Assembly (NCBI GenBank): GCA_910577365.1
Contig: CAJTMU010000062.1
Span: forward strand, 5,246 to 13,131
Source of the DNA: an uncultured Oscillospiraceae bacterium
Lineage (GTDB): Bacteria > Bacillota > Clostridia > Oscillospirales > Ruminococcaceae
Length of the DNA stretch: 7,886 nucleotides
Reading direction: 5' to 3'
Made by a program: the position numbers and the translations under genes. The notes beneath the pieces are model-generated. The model saw only the letters and a list, made by a program, of their open reading frames with translations, did not search any database and was not told the DNA's origin. Positions 1-6,760 of the stretch are shown here, one piece after another. Each line of letters starts with the position of its first letter. The first letter of the stretch is position 1.

Positions 1-602
1 TTAATGACCGAGGTCAGCTTTCTCAGCGCCTGCGACATCAGTCTTGCCTGTATGCCCACATGAGCGTCGCCCATATCGCCGTCTATCTCCGCGCGGGTAG
101 TCATTGCCGCTACCGAGTCCAGAACTATGATATCGATAGCGCCCGAACGGATAAGCGTTTCGATTATCTCCAGCGCCTGTTCGCCTGTGTCGGGCTGAGA
201 AACCAGAAGATTGTCTACGTCGACTCCGAGCTTTTTCGCGTATACGGGATCGAGTGCGTGCTCAACGTCGATAAACGCCGCTGTGCCGCCCGCCTTCTGC
301 GCTTCCGCAATCGCGTGCAGAGTAAGTGTGGTTTTTCCCGACGACTCCGTACCGTATATTTCGATTATTCTTCCGCGCGGAAGTCCACCTATTCCCAGCG
401 CCATATCCAGCATCAGCGAACCGGTGGAAATACACTCTATATCAAGATGCTTGTTTTCGCCCATAAACATTATGGAGCCTGCTCCGTATGTCTTTTCGAT
501 CTGCGCCATAGCTGTCTTGAGCGCCTTTTTCTTCTCCTCGGGGTCGACAATCTTGACGACGGGAGGCGGGAGCTTCTTATCCTTTTTCTTGTCCATTGCC
601 AT
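1..602 (-). CDS. recA: RecA recombinase, N-terminal 200 residues (cut by window edge)
   Basis: RecA is the DNA-dependent ATPase that forms filaments on single-stranded DNA for strand exchange and triggers LexA self-cleavage. The 200 visible residues cover the N-terminal helix (AMAQIEKTYGAGSIM, about 31-45), the Walker A loop GTESSGKT (84-91), the catalytic-Glu segment FIDVEHALDP (E114), Walker B IIVLDS (158-163) and the L1-loop region AEIDGDMGDAHVG (171-183), followed by QARLMSQALRKLTSVI. The family is about 340-380 residues, so roughly the C-terminal 150 lie beyond position 1. I chose the ATG at 602, with GGAGGA at 611-616 eight bases upstream; an ATG two codons on (596) is less well spaced. 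Two oddities: the usual P-loop is GPESSGKT, but Thr (ACG) replaces Pro here; and the first 30 residues are Lys/Pro-rich, about 16 longer than in E. coli. Identification is near certain; whether this is the only recA copy cannot be told. Confidence 0.97.
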   Translation of the reverse strand, partial: MAMDKKKDKKLPPPVVKIVDPEEKKKALKTAMAQIEKTYGAGSIMFMGENKHLDIECISTGSLMLDMALGIGGLPRGRIIEIYGTESSGKTTLTLHAIAEAQKAGGTAAFIDVEHALDPVYAKKLGVDVDNLLVSQPDTGEQALEIIETLIRSGAIDIIVLDSVAAMTTRAEIDGDMGDAHVGIQARLMSQALRKLTSVI

Positions 603-626
603 ATTATTGTTCCTCCATTATTTTGT

Positions 627-680
627 TCACTTTATAACCACGCGGTATATCCCGCATGTAGATTCGATTTTCCGCCGGCT
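627..680 (-). pseudogene. Relict of a prmC-like 3' end
   Basis: Between prmC and recA, in a frame different from prmC, lies a stretch bounded by TAA (681-683) and TGA (627-629). It reads SRRKIESTCGIYRVVIK and then stop. PrmC itself ends CGIYRVVYGIKR and then stop (739-701). Aligned codon by codon, TGC GGG ATA TAC are identical. CGT/CGC, GTA/GTG and GTC/GTT differ only at third positions, and ATA AAG and TGA match again. The relict lacks the TAC GGA pair and the CGG codon. Differences confined to synonymous sites suggest the piece was once translated, for example the tail of a displaced or duplicated prmC. It has no start of its own and is not expected to be expressed. It is short, so the call stays tentative. 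Confidence 0.4.
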
Positions 681-698
681 TTAGCACTCCGTCCGGCG
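673..698. repeat. Short inverted repeat after prmC
   Basis: CGCCGG at 673-678 pairs with CCGGCG at 693-698 around a 14-base loop, starting three bases after the prmC stop codon. On the minus strand the second arm is followed by GAAAAT, not a T-run, so it is not a canonical intrinsic terminator of the prmC message. It could stabilise the mRNA 3' end or be chance. The stem is only six base pairs. Confidence 0.3.
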
Positions 699-700
699 TT

Positions 701-1528
701 TCACCGCTTTATTCCGTAGACTACACGGTATATCCCGCACGCGTCTTTTGCGCATTCCGCTTTCATGCCGCTCTCGGCGAATATCTGCACAACGTCTTTT
801 TCCTGACCTATGCCTATTTCCACCGCGAACAGCCCGCCGCTTTTCAGGCAGCCTGTCCATCGGGGAAGTATCTCTCTATAAAAATTAAGACCATCGCTGC
901 CACCGTACAGCGCGCTTTGCGGCTCATATGCGACCTCGCGTTGAAGCTGCTTCATGTCATCTTTCGTAAGATAAGGCGGATTTGCAACGACAGCGTCAAA
1001 GCTCTCCAACGTTGTAAACGTGAGCACGTCGGCGCGTACCGCCTCGACTGTTCCGCTTACTTCGTTCAGCTCGATATTTCTTTCGAGATACCCGAATGCC
1101 GCTTCGGAAAGCTCATAGCACTTTACCTTGCAGTCGCAGCGTCTTGCAAGCGAGATGCCCACACAGCCGCTGCCCGCGCACAGGTCAGCTATCAGCCCGC
1201 CGCCGTTCTTTTTGAGATATCCCTCCGCAATCTCCGTGAGAAGCTCGGTATCCTGACGCGGTATCAGCACACCCTCTCCCACCTTAAACGGATACCCGTA
1301 AAACTCCCACTCGCCCAGAATATACTGGAGCGGCTCTCCGCGTGTTCGGCGCAGAACCATTTCGCGCGCCGCGTCCGATATCTCGCTCTCAACGGGCATA
1401 TTCGGCTCGGTAAGAAGCGTGAGCCGCGATATACCCGCGCTCTCCATTATGCATTCCGCCTCGAGCCGCGCGTTATCAACACCTGCTTCGGAAAGCGCTG
1501 CTGTCAGCTCCCGCACAAACCCGCGCAT
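701..1528 (-). CDS. prmC: Peptide chain release factor N5-glutamine methyltransferase PrmC
   Basis: PrmC (HemK) methylates the Gln of the GGQ motif in release factors RF1 and RF2 using S-adenosylmethionine, in the cytoplasm. The 275-residue product has the usual length. It has an N-terminal helical domain (about 1-75), the linker signature GEPLQYILGEWEFYGYPF (64-81) and VLIPRQDTELL (87-97), the SAM-binding loop DLCAGSGCVGISL (115-127), and the family-defining NPPY (183-186), which holds the target glutamine side chain. The start is the ATG at 1528, which overlaps the stop of the upstream gene as TAATG, implying translational coupling. The frame stays open to 1744, but those codons overlap the neighbour and lack PrmC homology. 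A GTG at 1534 is also possible, because a purine-rich AAGGAGGGGG (1545-1554) lies inside the upstream coding region at better spacing from it. prfA, its usual partner downstream, is replaced here by recA. Confidence 0.95.
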   Translation of the reverse strand: MRGFVRELTAALSEAGVDNARLEAECIMESAGISRLTLLTEPNMPVESEISDAAREMVLRRTRGEPLQYILGEWEFYGYPFKVGEGVLIPRQDTELLTEIAEGYLKKNGGGLIADLCAGSGCVGISLARRCDCKVKCYELSEAAFGYLERNIELNEVSGTVEAVRADVLTFTTLESFDAVVANPPYLTKDDMKQLQREVAYEPQSALYGGSDGLNFYREILPRWTGCLKSGGLFAVEIGIGQEKDVVQIFAESGMKAECAKDACGIYRVVYGIKR

Positions 1529-2526
1529 TACCACGAGTCGTCTTCCCCCTCCTTGGGCAGGCAGGGCGTTATCGCGGCTATGGCTATCTCTATCTGCGAA
1601 TCGTCCGGCTCTCTTGTGGTAAGCCGCTGCATCCACAGCCCGGGCGCGGAAATTATTCTTGTGCAGATGTTCGTGTATCTTCCCGCAAGCTTTATCAGCT
1701 CGTAAGATATGCCCACAACCAGCGGAAGCAGGATCAGCTTGCACACCACGCGCAGAAGTATCGCCAGCCCGTCTTTCTCAATACCAAGCCATTCCTTGAA
1801 CATTTCGGGGGTTATTGGCACGACCATATATACCAGAATGCTTACCAGCAGCGTGATTATAATAAAGCTGGTACCACAGCGGGGGTGAAAGCGGCACATA
1901 TTCCGAACGTTCTCCACCGTAAGCTCCTTTCCCTGTTCATAGCAGGTAATGGTCTTATGTTCCGCGCCGTGATACTCATATGTGCGCTTGATATCTTTCA
2001 TCTGCGCCACCAACGCCATATACCCCACAAACATGGCAATTTTCAGCACGCCCTCAAAAACCGTCCGCCAACCTGAAATATCAATATCGCCCGCAAGGTA
2101 TTCGATACCGGTAAAAATATAGGACGGCACAAACAGGAACATCACCACAGCCAGCGCCACTGCTATCACCATAGCGATACCCATTATTACCCCCGTGAGC
2201 TTGTCACCGAGTTTATCGTCCAGCCACTTCTCAAATTTAGACTGCTCCTCTTCGGAGTCGTCCTCCATCATTCCGCTTTTTTCCGCGGATTTCGTCATAT
2301 AGGTATATCCCTCAGTAAGGGTCTTTACAAAATTAAAGCTGCCGCGTATTATTGGCACTTTCTCATACCATTTTCTGTCAGGAATCTCCCACTCCTCCAC
2401 GTCAATGCTGCCGTCTTTCATGCGCACAGCCATAGCACCAGTGGAAACACCTTTCATCATTATCCCCTCAATAAGCGCCTGACCGCCTATTCGGGTCTTT
2501 TTTCCCGTATCCGCTTTTTTGCTCAC
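1528..2526 (-). CDS. DUF1385 (YqhQ-like) multi-pass membrane protein
   Basis: This 332-residue protein belongs to the DUF1385 family (Bacillus YqhQ), whose biochemical role is not established. Family hallmarks are visible in order: GGQALIEGIMMKG (14-26) near the N terminus, YHGAEHKTI (185-193), HPRCGTSF (214-221) and APGLWMQRLTTREPDDSQ (294-311). Hydrophobic segments at about 110-137, 159-175, 219-237 and 255-277 predict four membrane spans. The acidic stretch MMEDDSEEEQ (86-95) comes just before the first. The conserved His, Cys and Asp motifs suggest a metal- or substrate-binding site, but that is inference. The start is GTG at 2526, supported by AAGGAG (2534-2539) seven bases upstream. Its stop overlaps the prmC start by one base, so the two are co-translated. 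In Firmicutes this gene is commonly next to prmC, often with rpmE and prfA, which fits this context. Confidence 0.93.
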   Translation of the reverse strand: MSKKADTGKKTRIGGQALIEGIMMKGVSTGAMAVRMKDGSIDVEEWEIPDRKWYEKVPIIRGSFNFVKTLTEGYTYMTKSAEKSGMMEDDSEEEQSKFEKWLDDKLGDKLTGVIMGIAMVIAVALAVVMFLFVPSYIFTGIEYLAGDIDISGWRTVFEGVLKIAMFVGYMALVAQMKDIKRTYEYHGAEHKTITCYEQGKELTVENVRNMCRFHPRCGTSFIIITLLVSILVYMVVPITPEMFKEWLGIEKDGLAILLRVVCKLILLPLVVGISYELIKLAGRYTNICTRIISAPGLWMQRLTTREPDDSQIEIAIAAITPCLPKEGEDDSW

Positions 2527-2539
2527 CTTTGTTCTCCTT
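2524..2539 (-). promoter_or_regulatory. RBS and GTG start of the DUF1385 gene
   Basis: Minus-strand AAGGAG (2534-2539), then seven bases, then GTG (2526-2524). It fixes a non-ATG start. The following codons, MSKKADTGKKTRIGGQ, run straight into the conserved N-terminal family motif. Confidence 0.75.
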
Positions 2540-2561
2540 ATTCTAATTTGAATTTTCCCGT

Positions 2562-2669
2562 GCTGTGAAAGTTCCGCCGCACTTTGTTTCGCTGCGCGGA
2601 GTTTTGCGTAAAATCCTCACAGCCTGTTGCAGGAAAATTCCTGCGTGAGCGGTTTGTTGCTCTAAACCG
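2562..2669. repeat. Intergenic structured element with nested inverted repeats
   Basis: The gap between the kinase stop and the DUF1385 start is packed with complementary arms. GCTGTGA (2562-2568) pairs with TCACAGC (2617-2623). Inside it, TCCGCCGCA (2573-2581) pairs with TGCGCGGA (2593-2600) with one bulge. Next to it, GCAGGAA (2629-2635) pairs with TTCCTGC (2638-2644), and the flanking CTCAC (2616-2620) can pair with GTGAG (2645-2649), competing with the first stem. CGGTTT (2650-2655) pairs with AAACCG (2664-2669) around an eight-base loop. None is followed by a T-run on the minus strand, so these are not ordinary terminators. No open frame of coding character is present. It resembles the dispersed palindromic (REP/MITE-like) intergenic elements found in many genomes; a structured leader for the DUF1385 message is the alternative. 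Confidence 0.5.
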
Positions 2670-2733
2670 ACACACCGTACGAGCTGCGCCCACACTGCCG
2701 TGGTAAAAATATACAATCTACTCTTTGCGCTTA

Positions 2734-4179
2734 TTACCCATTATCCGCCATAGTTTTATCGAGCAAAAGCGTAATTATAACCGTAGTGCCCACATTCAAT
2801 TCGCTTTCAATATCCAGTACCCCGCCATGCATGGCTATTATCTCGTCCGCAACCGCCAGCCCAATTCCCGAGCCGCGGCGAGTGCTGTTCGCCTTGTAAA
2901 ACTTCGACTTTACTTTCGGCAGATCTGACGGAGCAATACCGCAGCCTGTATCCGCAACGATAACGCTTACCGAATCTTCCCGCTTTTCCACCGATATTTC
3001 TATCCTGCCGCCCGGGTCGGTGTATTTTAAAGCGTTATCAATAATGTTTATGAAAACCTGCCTAAGCCTGTTTTTATCGCCGTAAACTGGACAGAGGAAT
3101 TCCGGCTCGTCATAGCTTATCAGAATATTTTCCTTTTTTGCCTTGTCGATATATATCAGCAATGCATCTTCAAGCTCCGCGATAATGTCCATCTTGCTCA
3201 TCTGAAGCGAGAAATGCCCGCTTTGTATGCGCGAGAAATCGAGAAGCTCCTCTACCATGCGTTCCAGGCGCAGCGTTTCGCCCGATATCACTTTCATTCC
3301 CTTTGAGAACGCCTCCGGCTCATATCCCCCCGCCAGCGTTTCGCTCCAGCCTTTTATTGCCGTGAGCGGCGTCCGCAGCTCATGCGAAACTGAGGATATG
3401 AAATCATTTTTTATCTGTTCGGAGTTTTCAAGCTCGTCCGCCATATCGTTGAACGCCCGTGAAAGATCGCCTATTTCGTCGTTATTTTTAATGGCTATTC
3501 TCTCGGAAAAATCACCCTTGGCAAGCTTCTTTGCAGTTTCACTAATCTCCACCAAAGGAACACATATTGACTTTACAAAATAAAGCCCCGTCATTATCAC
3601 AATTAAAATAACGAACAGGCTTATAACCATAGCCGCCAGAATTATCGCCGAAAGCTGACTGTCCACCATCTCCAGAGATGTTACAAAGCGCAGCGCGCTG
3701 TAATTGCTGCTGGGCTGAGCCACCATTATCGTTACTGCGAGAATGTTTTCTCCGCCGTCATTTCCCCTGAATACGCCCAACCCGTCATCGCTTTTAAGCG
3801 CAAGCTCATAATCGGGCATATAGTAGCTGTCGTCAGGGGTGAACCCGCTTGATGAAAGCGTAACATCGCCGTTTCTGTTTATGGACATCATTTCCATTCT
3901 GTCCTTTTTTTCAAAACCCTCTATAAGCTCCCGTACTCCCGTGGAATAATTTACCGCAAGATTGCCGTAAAGCCTTGCCAGAATGGTAGCCGTAGCATTA
4001 GCCTCCGACACCACATAGCTTTCCGCCGAGCCATAGTAATACTGCCGCATAAAATAATATATGCCTACGTTGGCAATGATAAGCAGCAGCGCGATAACGC
4101 TCAGTGTGTTCACCATCCAGCGCGTGGCAATTGAGCGATTTGATTTTCCAATGCGCGCCGTTTTAACAACCTCGTTCAT
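2734..4179 (-). CDS. Sensor histidine kinase, HAMP/HisKA/HATPase_c, two membrane spans
   Basis: This is the membrane sensor kinase of a two-component system. It should autophosphorylate on His and pass the phosphate to the response regulator encoded just upstream. The order in 481 residues is: a short cytoplasmic tail; TM1 about 22-44; an extracytoplasmic domain of about 130 residues (45-175) without a recognisable ligand motif; TM2 about 177-202; HAMP about 203-255; the HisKA H-box SVSHELRTPL with H266; the N-box NIIDNALKY (378-386); the G1 box ADTGCGI (409-415); and the G2 box GSGIGL (436-441). All catalytic boxes are intact, so it should be active. The ATG at 4179 follows the regulator's TGA with a single base between (TGAGATG). 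Its Shine-Dalgarno is weak (GTGGA, 4189-4193), which fits translational coupling. Architecture resembles PhoR/WalK-type kinases without the PAS domain, but no specific orthologue can be named. Confidence 0.95.
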   Translation of the reverse strand: MNEVVKTARIGKSNRSIATRWMVNTLSVIALLLIIANVGIYYFMRQYYYGSAESYVVSEANATATILARLYGNLAVNYSTGVRELIEGFEKKDRMEMMSINRNGDVTLSSSGFTPDDSYYMPDYELALKSDDGLGVFRGNDGGENILAVTIMVAQPSSNYSALRFVTSLEMVDSQLSAIILAAMVISLFVILIVIMTGLYFVKSICVPLVEISETAKKLAKGDFSERIAIKNNDEIGDLSRAFNDMADELENSEQIKNDFISSVSHELRTPLTAIKGWSETLAGGYEPEAFSKGMKVISGETLRLERMVEELLDFSRIQSGHFSLQMSKMDIIAELEDALLIYIDKAKKENILISYDEPEFLCPVYGDKNRLRQVFINIIDNALKYTDPGGRIEISVEKREDSVSVIVADTGCGIAPSDLPKVKSKFYKANSTRRGSGIGLAVADEIIAMHGGVLDIESELNVGTTVIITLLLDKTMADNG

Positions 4180-4180
4180 C

Positions 4181-4876
4181 TCAGATATTCCACTTATACC
4201 CGAAGCCCCACAGCGTTATGATATACTTCGGATTTGACGGGTCTTCCTCTATCTTCATGCGCAGCCTGCGTATATTAACATCAACCACCTTATCCTCCCC
4301 CACATAGGCTTCACCCCAAATATGATGGAGTATCGTCTTGCGGTCAATAGCGGTATTCCGATTTTTCAGCAAATATTCCATTATATGGTACTCAACTTGA
4401 GTAAGGTCCACCAAATTGCCGTTTTTCCTCACGGTACGGCTTTGATAATCCAGCGAAAACGGACCCGAGATTATTATCTTGGAATTGTCTTTGTGAGCGT
4501 TGCTGATACTTACCCTGCGGTATATCGCGTCCACTCTCGCCACAAGCTCCGAGGGCGAAAAAGGCTTTGTGACGTAATCGTCAGCGCCTATCATCAGACA
4601 ATTCACCTTGTCCATTTCCTGAGATTTTGCAGACAGCATTATTATACCTATTTCGCTGCTCTTTTCTCTTATCCATCTGCAAAGCGTAAACCCGTCCATT
4701 CCTGGCATCATTATATCGAGAAGCGCCACGTCGAAGCTTCCATTCTGCCGGTTGTACACCTCCACCGCGTCCTCGCCGCAAGCTACGTCCACAACATCGT
4801 ACCCCGCCCGCCGAAGATTTATCACCACAAAATCACGTATAGCCTCCTCGTCCTCGCAAACAAGTATTCTTTTCAT
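4181..4876 (-). CDS. OmpR/PhoB-family response regulator
   Basis: This 231-residue cytoplasmic transcription factor is the likely phosphorylation partner of the adjacent kinase. The receiver domain (about 1-115) has the acidic pocket E8-D9-E10, the phospho-acceptor D54 in LLDIMMPGMDG, the switch residue S82 in MLSAK and K104 in TKPF. The C-terminal winged helix (about 132-231) has DLTQVEYHIMEYLL, then the recognition-helix region VVDVNIRRLRMKI and the final wing ITLWGFGYKWN. The last is the usual xGxGY hairpin with WGFGY. The ATG at 4876 has AAGGA about seven bases upstream. The gene follows the 148-residue protein gene after 45 bases and precedes the kinase by one base, so the three are very probably co-transcribed. 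Target promoters and signal are unknown. Confidence 0.96.
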   Translation of the reverse strand: MKRILVCEDEEAIRDFVVINLRRAGYDVVDVACGEDAVEVYNRQNGSFDVALLDIMMPGMDGFTLCRWIREKSSEIGIIMLSAKSQEMDKVNCLMIGADDYVTKPFSPSELVARVDAIYRRVSISNAHKDNSKIIISGPFSLDYQSRTVRKNGNLVDLTQVEYHIMEYLLKNRNTAIDRKTILHHIWGEAYVGEDKVVDVNIRRLRMKIEEDPSNPKYIITLWGFGYKWNI

Positions 4877-4921
4877 ACGCTTATCCTTTCCGTAAATCAG
4901 ATTAACTTCATGTCTCCGGAG

Positions 4922-5368
4922 CTAATGCGGCATATGCCTGTACTTTCCCAATTCCAGCATATCAAATTCGTCCTTGTCGGGATAACGCCACACGCCAAGT
5001 TCTCTTAGCAGTATATTTATAACTCCCTCGCCGCGGCTCGGTTCAACAGCAATTCGCCCGTTTTCGTAAAGCACACCCGCCTGCGTTCCAACCCCTCCGA
5101 AATACTCGGTTTCAATATAAGCAAGCTTTGTACGAAATGAGTATCTCTCTATAAGCGTTTTTACCTCTTCGGTAAAGTTTTCAAGCTCGGAAAAGGGAAG
5201 CTCGTCGGATACTTCCAACAGCTCTCCGACGTCCTCCAAAAGGTCGTCCGTCATGAATATCATTCCGAAGCCCTGCGGAAGCTCAACCACCTTTGCCTTG
5301 AGCCAATCCTCCGCCAGCCTGCGGACAGATTCCCGCGCGCCTATAACAGCTCTGATACAATGCCCCAT
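4922..5368 (-). CDS. Conserved-looking cytoplasmic protein of unknown function (148 residues)
   Basis: I do not recognise a named family. The protein has no signal peptide and no membrane span and is acidic overall. Visible blocks are an N-terminal ARESVRRLAEDWLKAKVVELP helix-like region (about 11-31), an acidic middle (41-75), and a glycine-bearing core with AYIETEYFGGVGTQAGVLYE (83-102). It ends with INILLRELGV (117-126) and DEFDMLELGKYR (133-144). The TEYFGGVGTQ core looks like a conserved functional loop; this is impression, not a search result. I chose the ATG at 5368 with GGGGG (5374-5378) five bases upstream. A TTG at 5380 would add four residues but has no ribosome site. It begins 27 bases after the lipoprotein stop and ends 45 bases before the response regulator, so it is part of that operon. 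It may be an adaptor or regulator of the two-component system, but nothing in the sequence proves it. Confidence 0.8.
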   Translation of the reverse strand: MGHCIRAVIGARESVRRLAEDWLKAKVVELPQGFGMIFMTDDLLEDVGELLEVSDELPFSELENFTEEVKTLIERYSFRTKLAYIETEYFGGVGTQAGVLYENGRIAVEPSRGEGVINILLRELGVWRYPDKDEFDMLELGKYRHMPH

Positions 5369-5395
5369 GGTTGCCCCCAAATAAGAATTAAAAAT

Positions 5396-6727
5396 CTATA
5401 AAATAATAAAGCAATTTTCAAGCTCGCTTTCTGTCAGTGCCAGATTGCCCGTAAGATAATCCGCACTTTCCAAGCAGCAGTATACGGTTTCGTCACTCTC
5501 ACCGAGAACGCGCATTCCCTTTGCCGCGTCAAGACCCTCCGCGTCGTCCTTATCCACAGCGCGGATACGCATAAGCTCGGTTTTCTCGTTTATCTCCAAT
5601 CCCGTATCAACCGAGTAGGAAATAAACACTATCTCATTATCCGCGAAATTCACAACCGCGGAAACAACGCCCTGCCACCTGTTGGGAAACAGCAGCGCGA
5701 AGCTGTATTTGCTGCTGAAATAGCTGTAATGCTCCATGATAAAATTATCGTCGCTCACCGTGTGCCAACGCACCGCGCAGAGCTGCTCGGGACGGGTAAG
5801 CGTTTCATACCCCGGCAGCGGCGTGGTAGAGGGTATCTCTATAAACCCGTCGTTGTCGATATCGGAACAAGGGATATCCGCCATATAGTCGTTTGTGAAG
5901 CGCGATATCAGACTTGCTCCCCCTTCGGGAGTCACAAGCCTGTTTCCGTAACAGTACATCACGTCCGTGCCATACTGCCCCGAACCTCGGGAGTAATCCA
6001 GAAACAGCGCGGTTATGTTATCAGACAACTGCCCCTTGACCACCCTGACATAATCCGATGCTTCCCCGCCAAGACGGGTCTCCGAAAGCTTTTCAAAGCC
6101 ATTGTCCGAATTTGTAAACATCATTGCTGTGGAAACCTGATTCGCCTTGTCGTTGACAACGCACACCAACTCGTCGCTGCCGTCGGCATTGAGATCGATC
6201 ACCTCAAGGCTTGCATAGGTGGACGCGAAAAGCTCCACCGGCACACCGCCGCTGTAATTCAATACGCTGAACGATTTTTCCGACTGATTGAGCAGACTGT
6301 AACAGATGATTATATCCACGTTTTCCGTGTTTCCAAGCCGCGCAAAGCTTATGCTGTCCACCTCGCTTCCAACGCAGGCTATATCGTAGACCGCCACCCA
6401 TTCGCCGCCGTCCTTATCAAGTATTTTCAGCCGCAGAGCGCTCTCGCCCGACTGCACTGTCTGGCTCTCATAGAACACCAGCGCCTCGTCACCCTCTTCA
6501 TCGTCGATATTTTTAAGCACGAACGCGGAGCGGTAATCGCCGCTTTTGGGGTATTTCAGCTTTACTCCTGAGCCAACACTGTTTATCAACGCCTGATATA
6601 TCGCGCTCTGTTCCGCGTCCAGCTTCGGCGCTGTCAGCATATTCTCAACGGAGATACCCGCGGAGCAGCCGCAAAGCGTTATTAAAAAACCGCACAGAAG
6701 AGCACACAAAATTTTATTTATTTTCAC
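5396..6727 (-). CDS. Exported lipoprotein with FG-GAP/VCBS-like acidic repeats
   Basis: The N terminus MKINKILCALLCGFLITLCGC is a textbook lipoprotein signal: charged start, hydrophobic core, lipobox LCGC with lipidated C21. The mature 420-odd residues would sit on the outer face of the membrane. Three short acidic motifs stand out: NIDDEEGDEALVF (73-85), DLNADGSDELV (178-188) and DIDNDGFIEIP (289-299). They follow the D-x-[DN]-x-D-G-x-x-E pattern of FG-GAP/VCBS beta-propeller blades and calcium loops. They alternate with beta-rich sequence, suggesting a partial propeller. The C-terminal part (about 320-443) is less repetitive and may be a separate fold. No enzyme motif is visible. The start is GTG at 6727 with GGAGGG (6733-6738) five bases upstream. 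As first gene of the unit encoding the response regulator and kinase, it may sense an extracellular ligand or modulate the kinase; this is inference. Confidence 0.88.
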   Translation of the reverse strand: MKINKILCALLCGFLITLCGCSAGISVENMLTAPKLDAEQSAIYQALINSVGSGVKLKYPKSGDYRSAFVLKNIDDEEGDEALVFYESQTVQSGESALRLKILDKDGGEWVAVYDIACVGSEVDSISFARLGNTENVDIIICYSLLNQSEKSFSVLNYSGGVPVELFASTYASLEVIDLNADGSDELVCVVNDKANQVSTAMMFTNSDNGFEKLSETRLGGEASDYVRVVKGQLSDNITALFLDYSRGSGQYGTDVMYCYGNRLVTPEGGASLISRFTNDYMADIPCSDIDNDGFIEIPSTTPLPGYETLTRPEQLCAVRWHTVSDDNFIMEHYSYFSSKYSFALLFPNRWQGVVSAVVNFADNEIVFISYSVDTGLEINEKTELMRIRAVDKDDAEGLDAAKGMRVLGESDETVYCCLESADYLTGNLALTESELENCFIIL

Positions 6728-6738
6728 AAAATCCCTCC
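6725..6738 (-). promoter_or_regulatory. RBS and GTG start of the lipoprotein gene
   Basis: Minus-strand GGAGGG (6733-6738), five bases, then GTG (6727-6725). It sets a non-ATG start exactly at the beginning of the charged n-region of the signal peptide. Confidence 0.75.
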
Positions 6739-6760
6739 GAACGGGAAATAAATCTAATAT

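Noticed and set aside
673..698. Intrinsic terminator for prmC
   Set aside because: The six-base stem is followed on the minus strand by GAAAAT, not a T-run, so it is listed only as an inverted repeat.
603..700. LexA/SOS box upstream of recA
   Set aside because: Firmicute boxes follow a GAAC-N4-GTTC dyad. Only half-sites are visible (GAAC near 623-630, CGAA near 664-667), with no matching second half.
917..1705. Long plus-strand open frame opposite prmC and DUF1385
   Set aside because: It lies antisense to two well-identified genes, and its translation has no domain and the composition of a shadow frame.
1529..1744. N-terminal extension of PrmC to an upstream start
   Set aside because: The extra residues overlap the DUF1385 coding region, look like out-of-frame translation (His/Arg/Ala-rich), and conserved PrmC sequence begins only after 1528.
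2527..2561. Sigma-70 promoter just before the DUF1385 gene (TAGAAT)
   Set aside because: The spaced -35 position (TCACAG) does not resemble TTGACA, and the start would fall on the ribosome site.
5729..6571. Long plus-strand open frame opposite the lipoprotein gene
   Set aside because: It is antisense to a gene with a clear signal peptide and ribosome site, and its His/Arg-rich translation is typical of a shadow.
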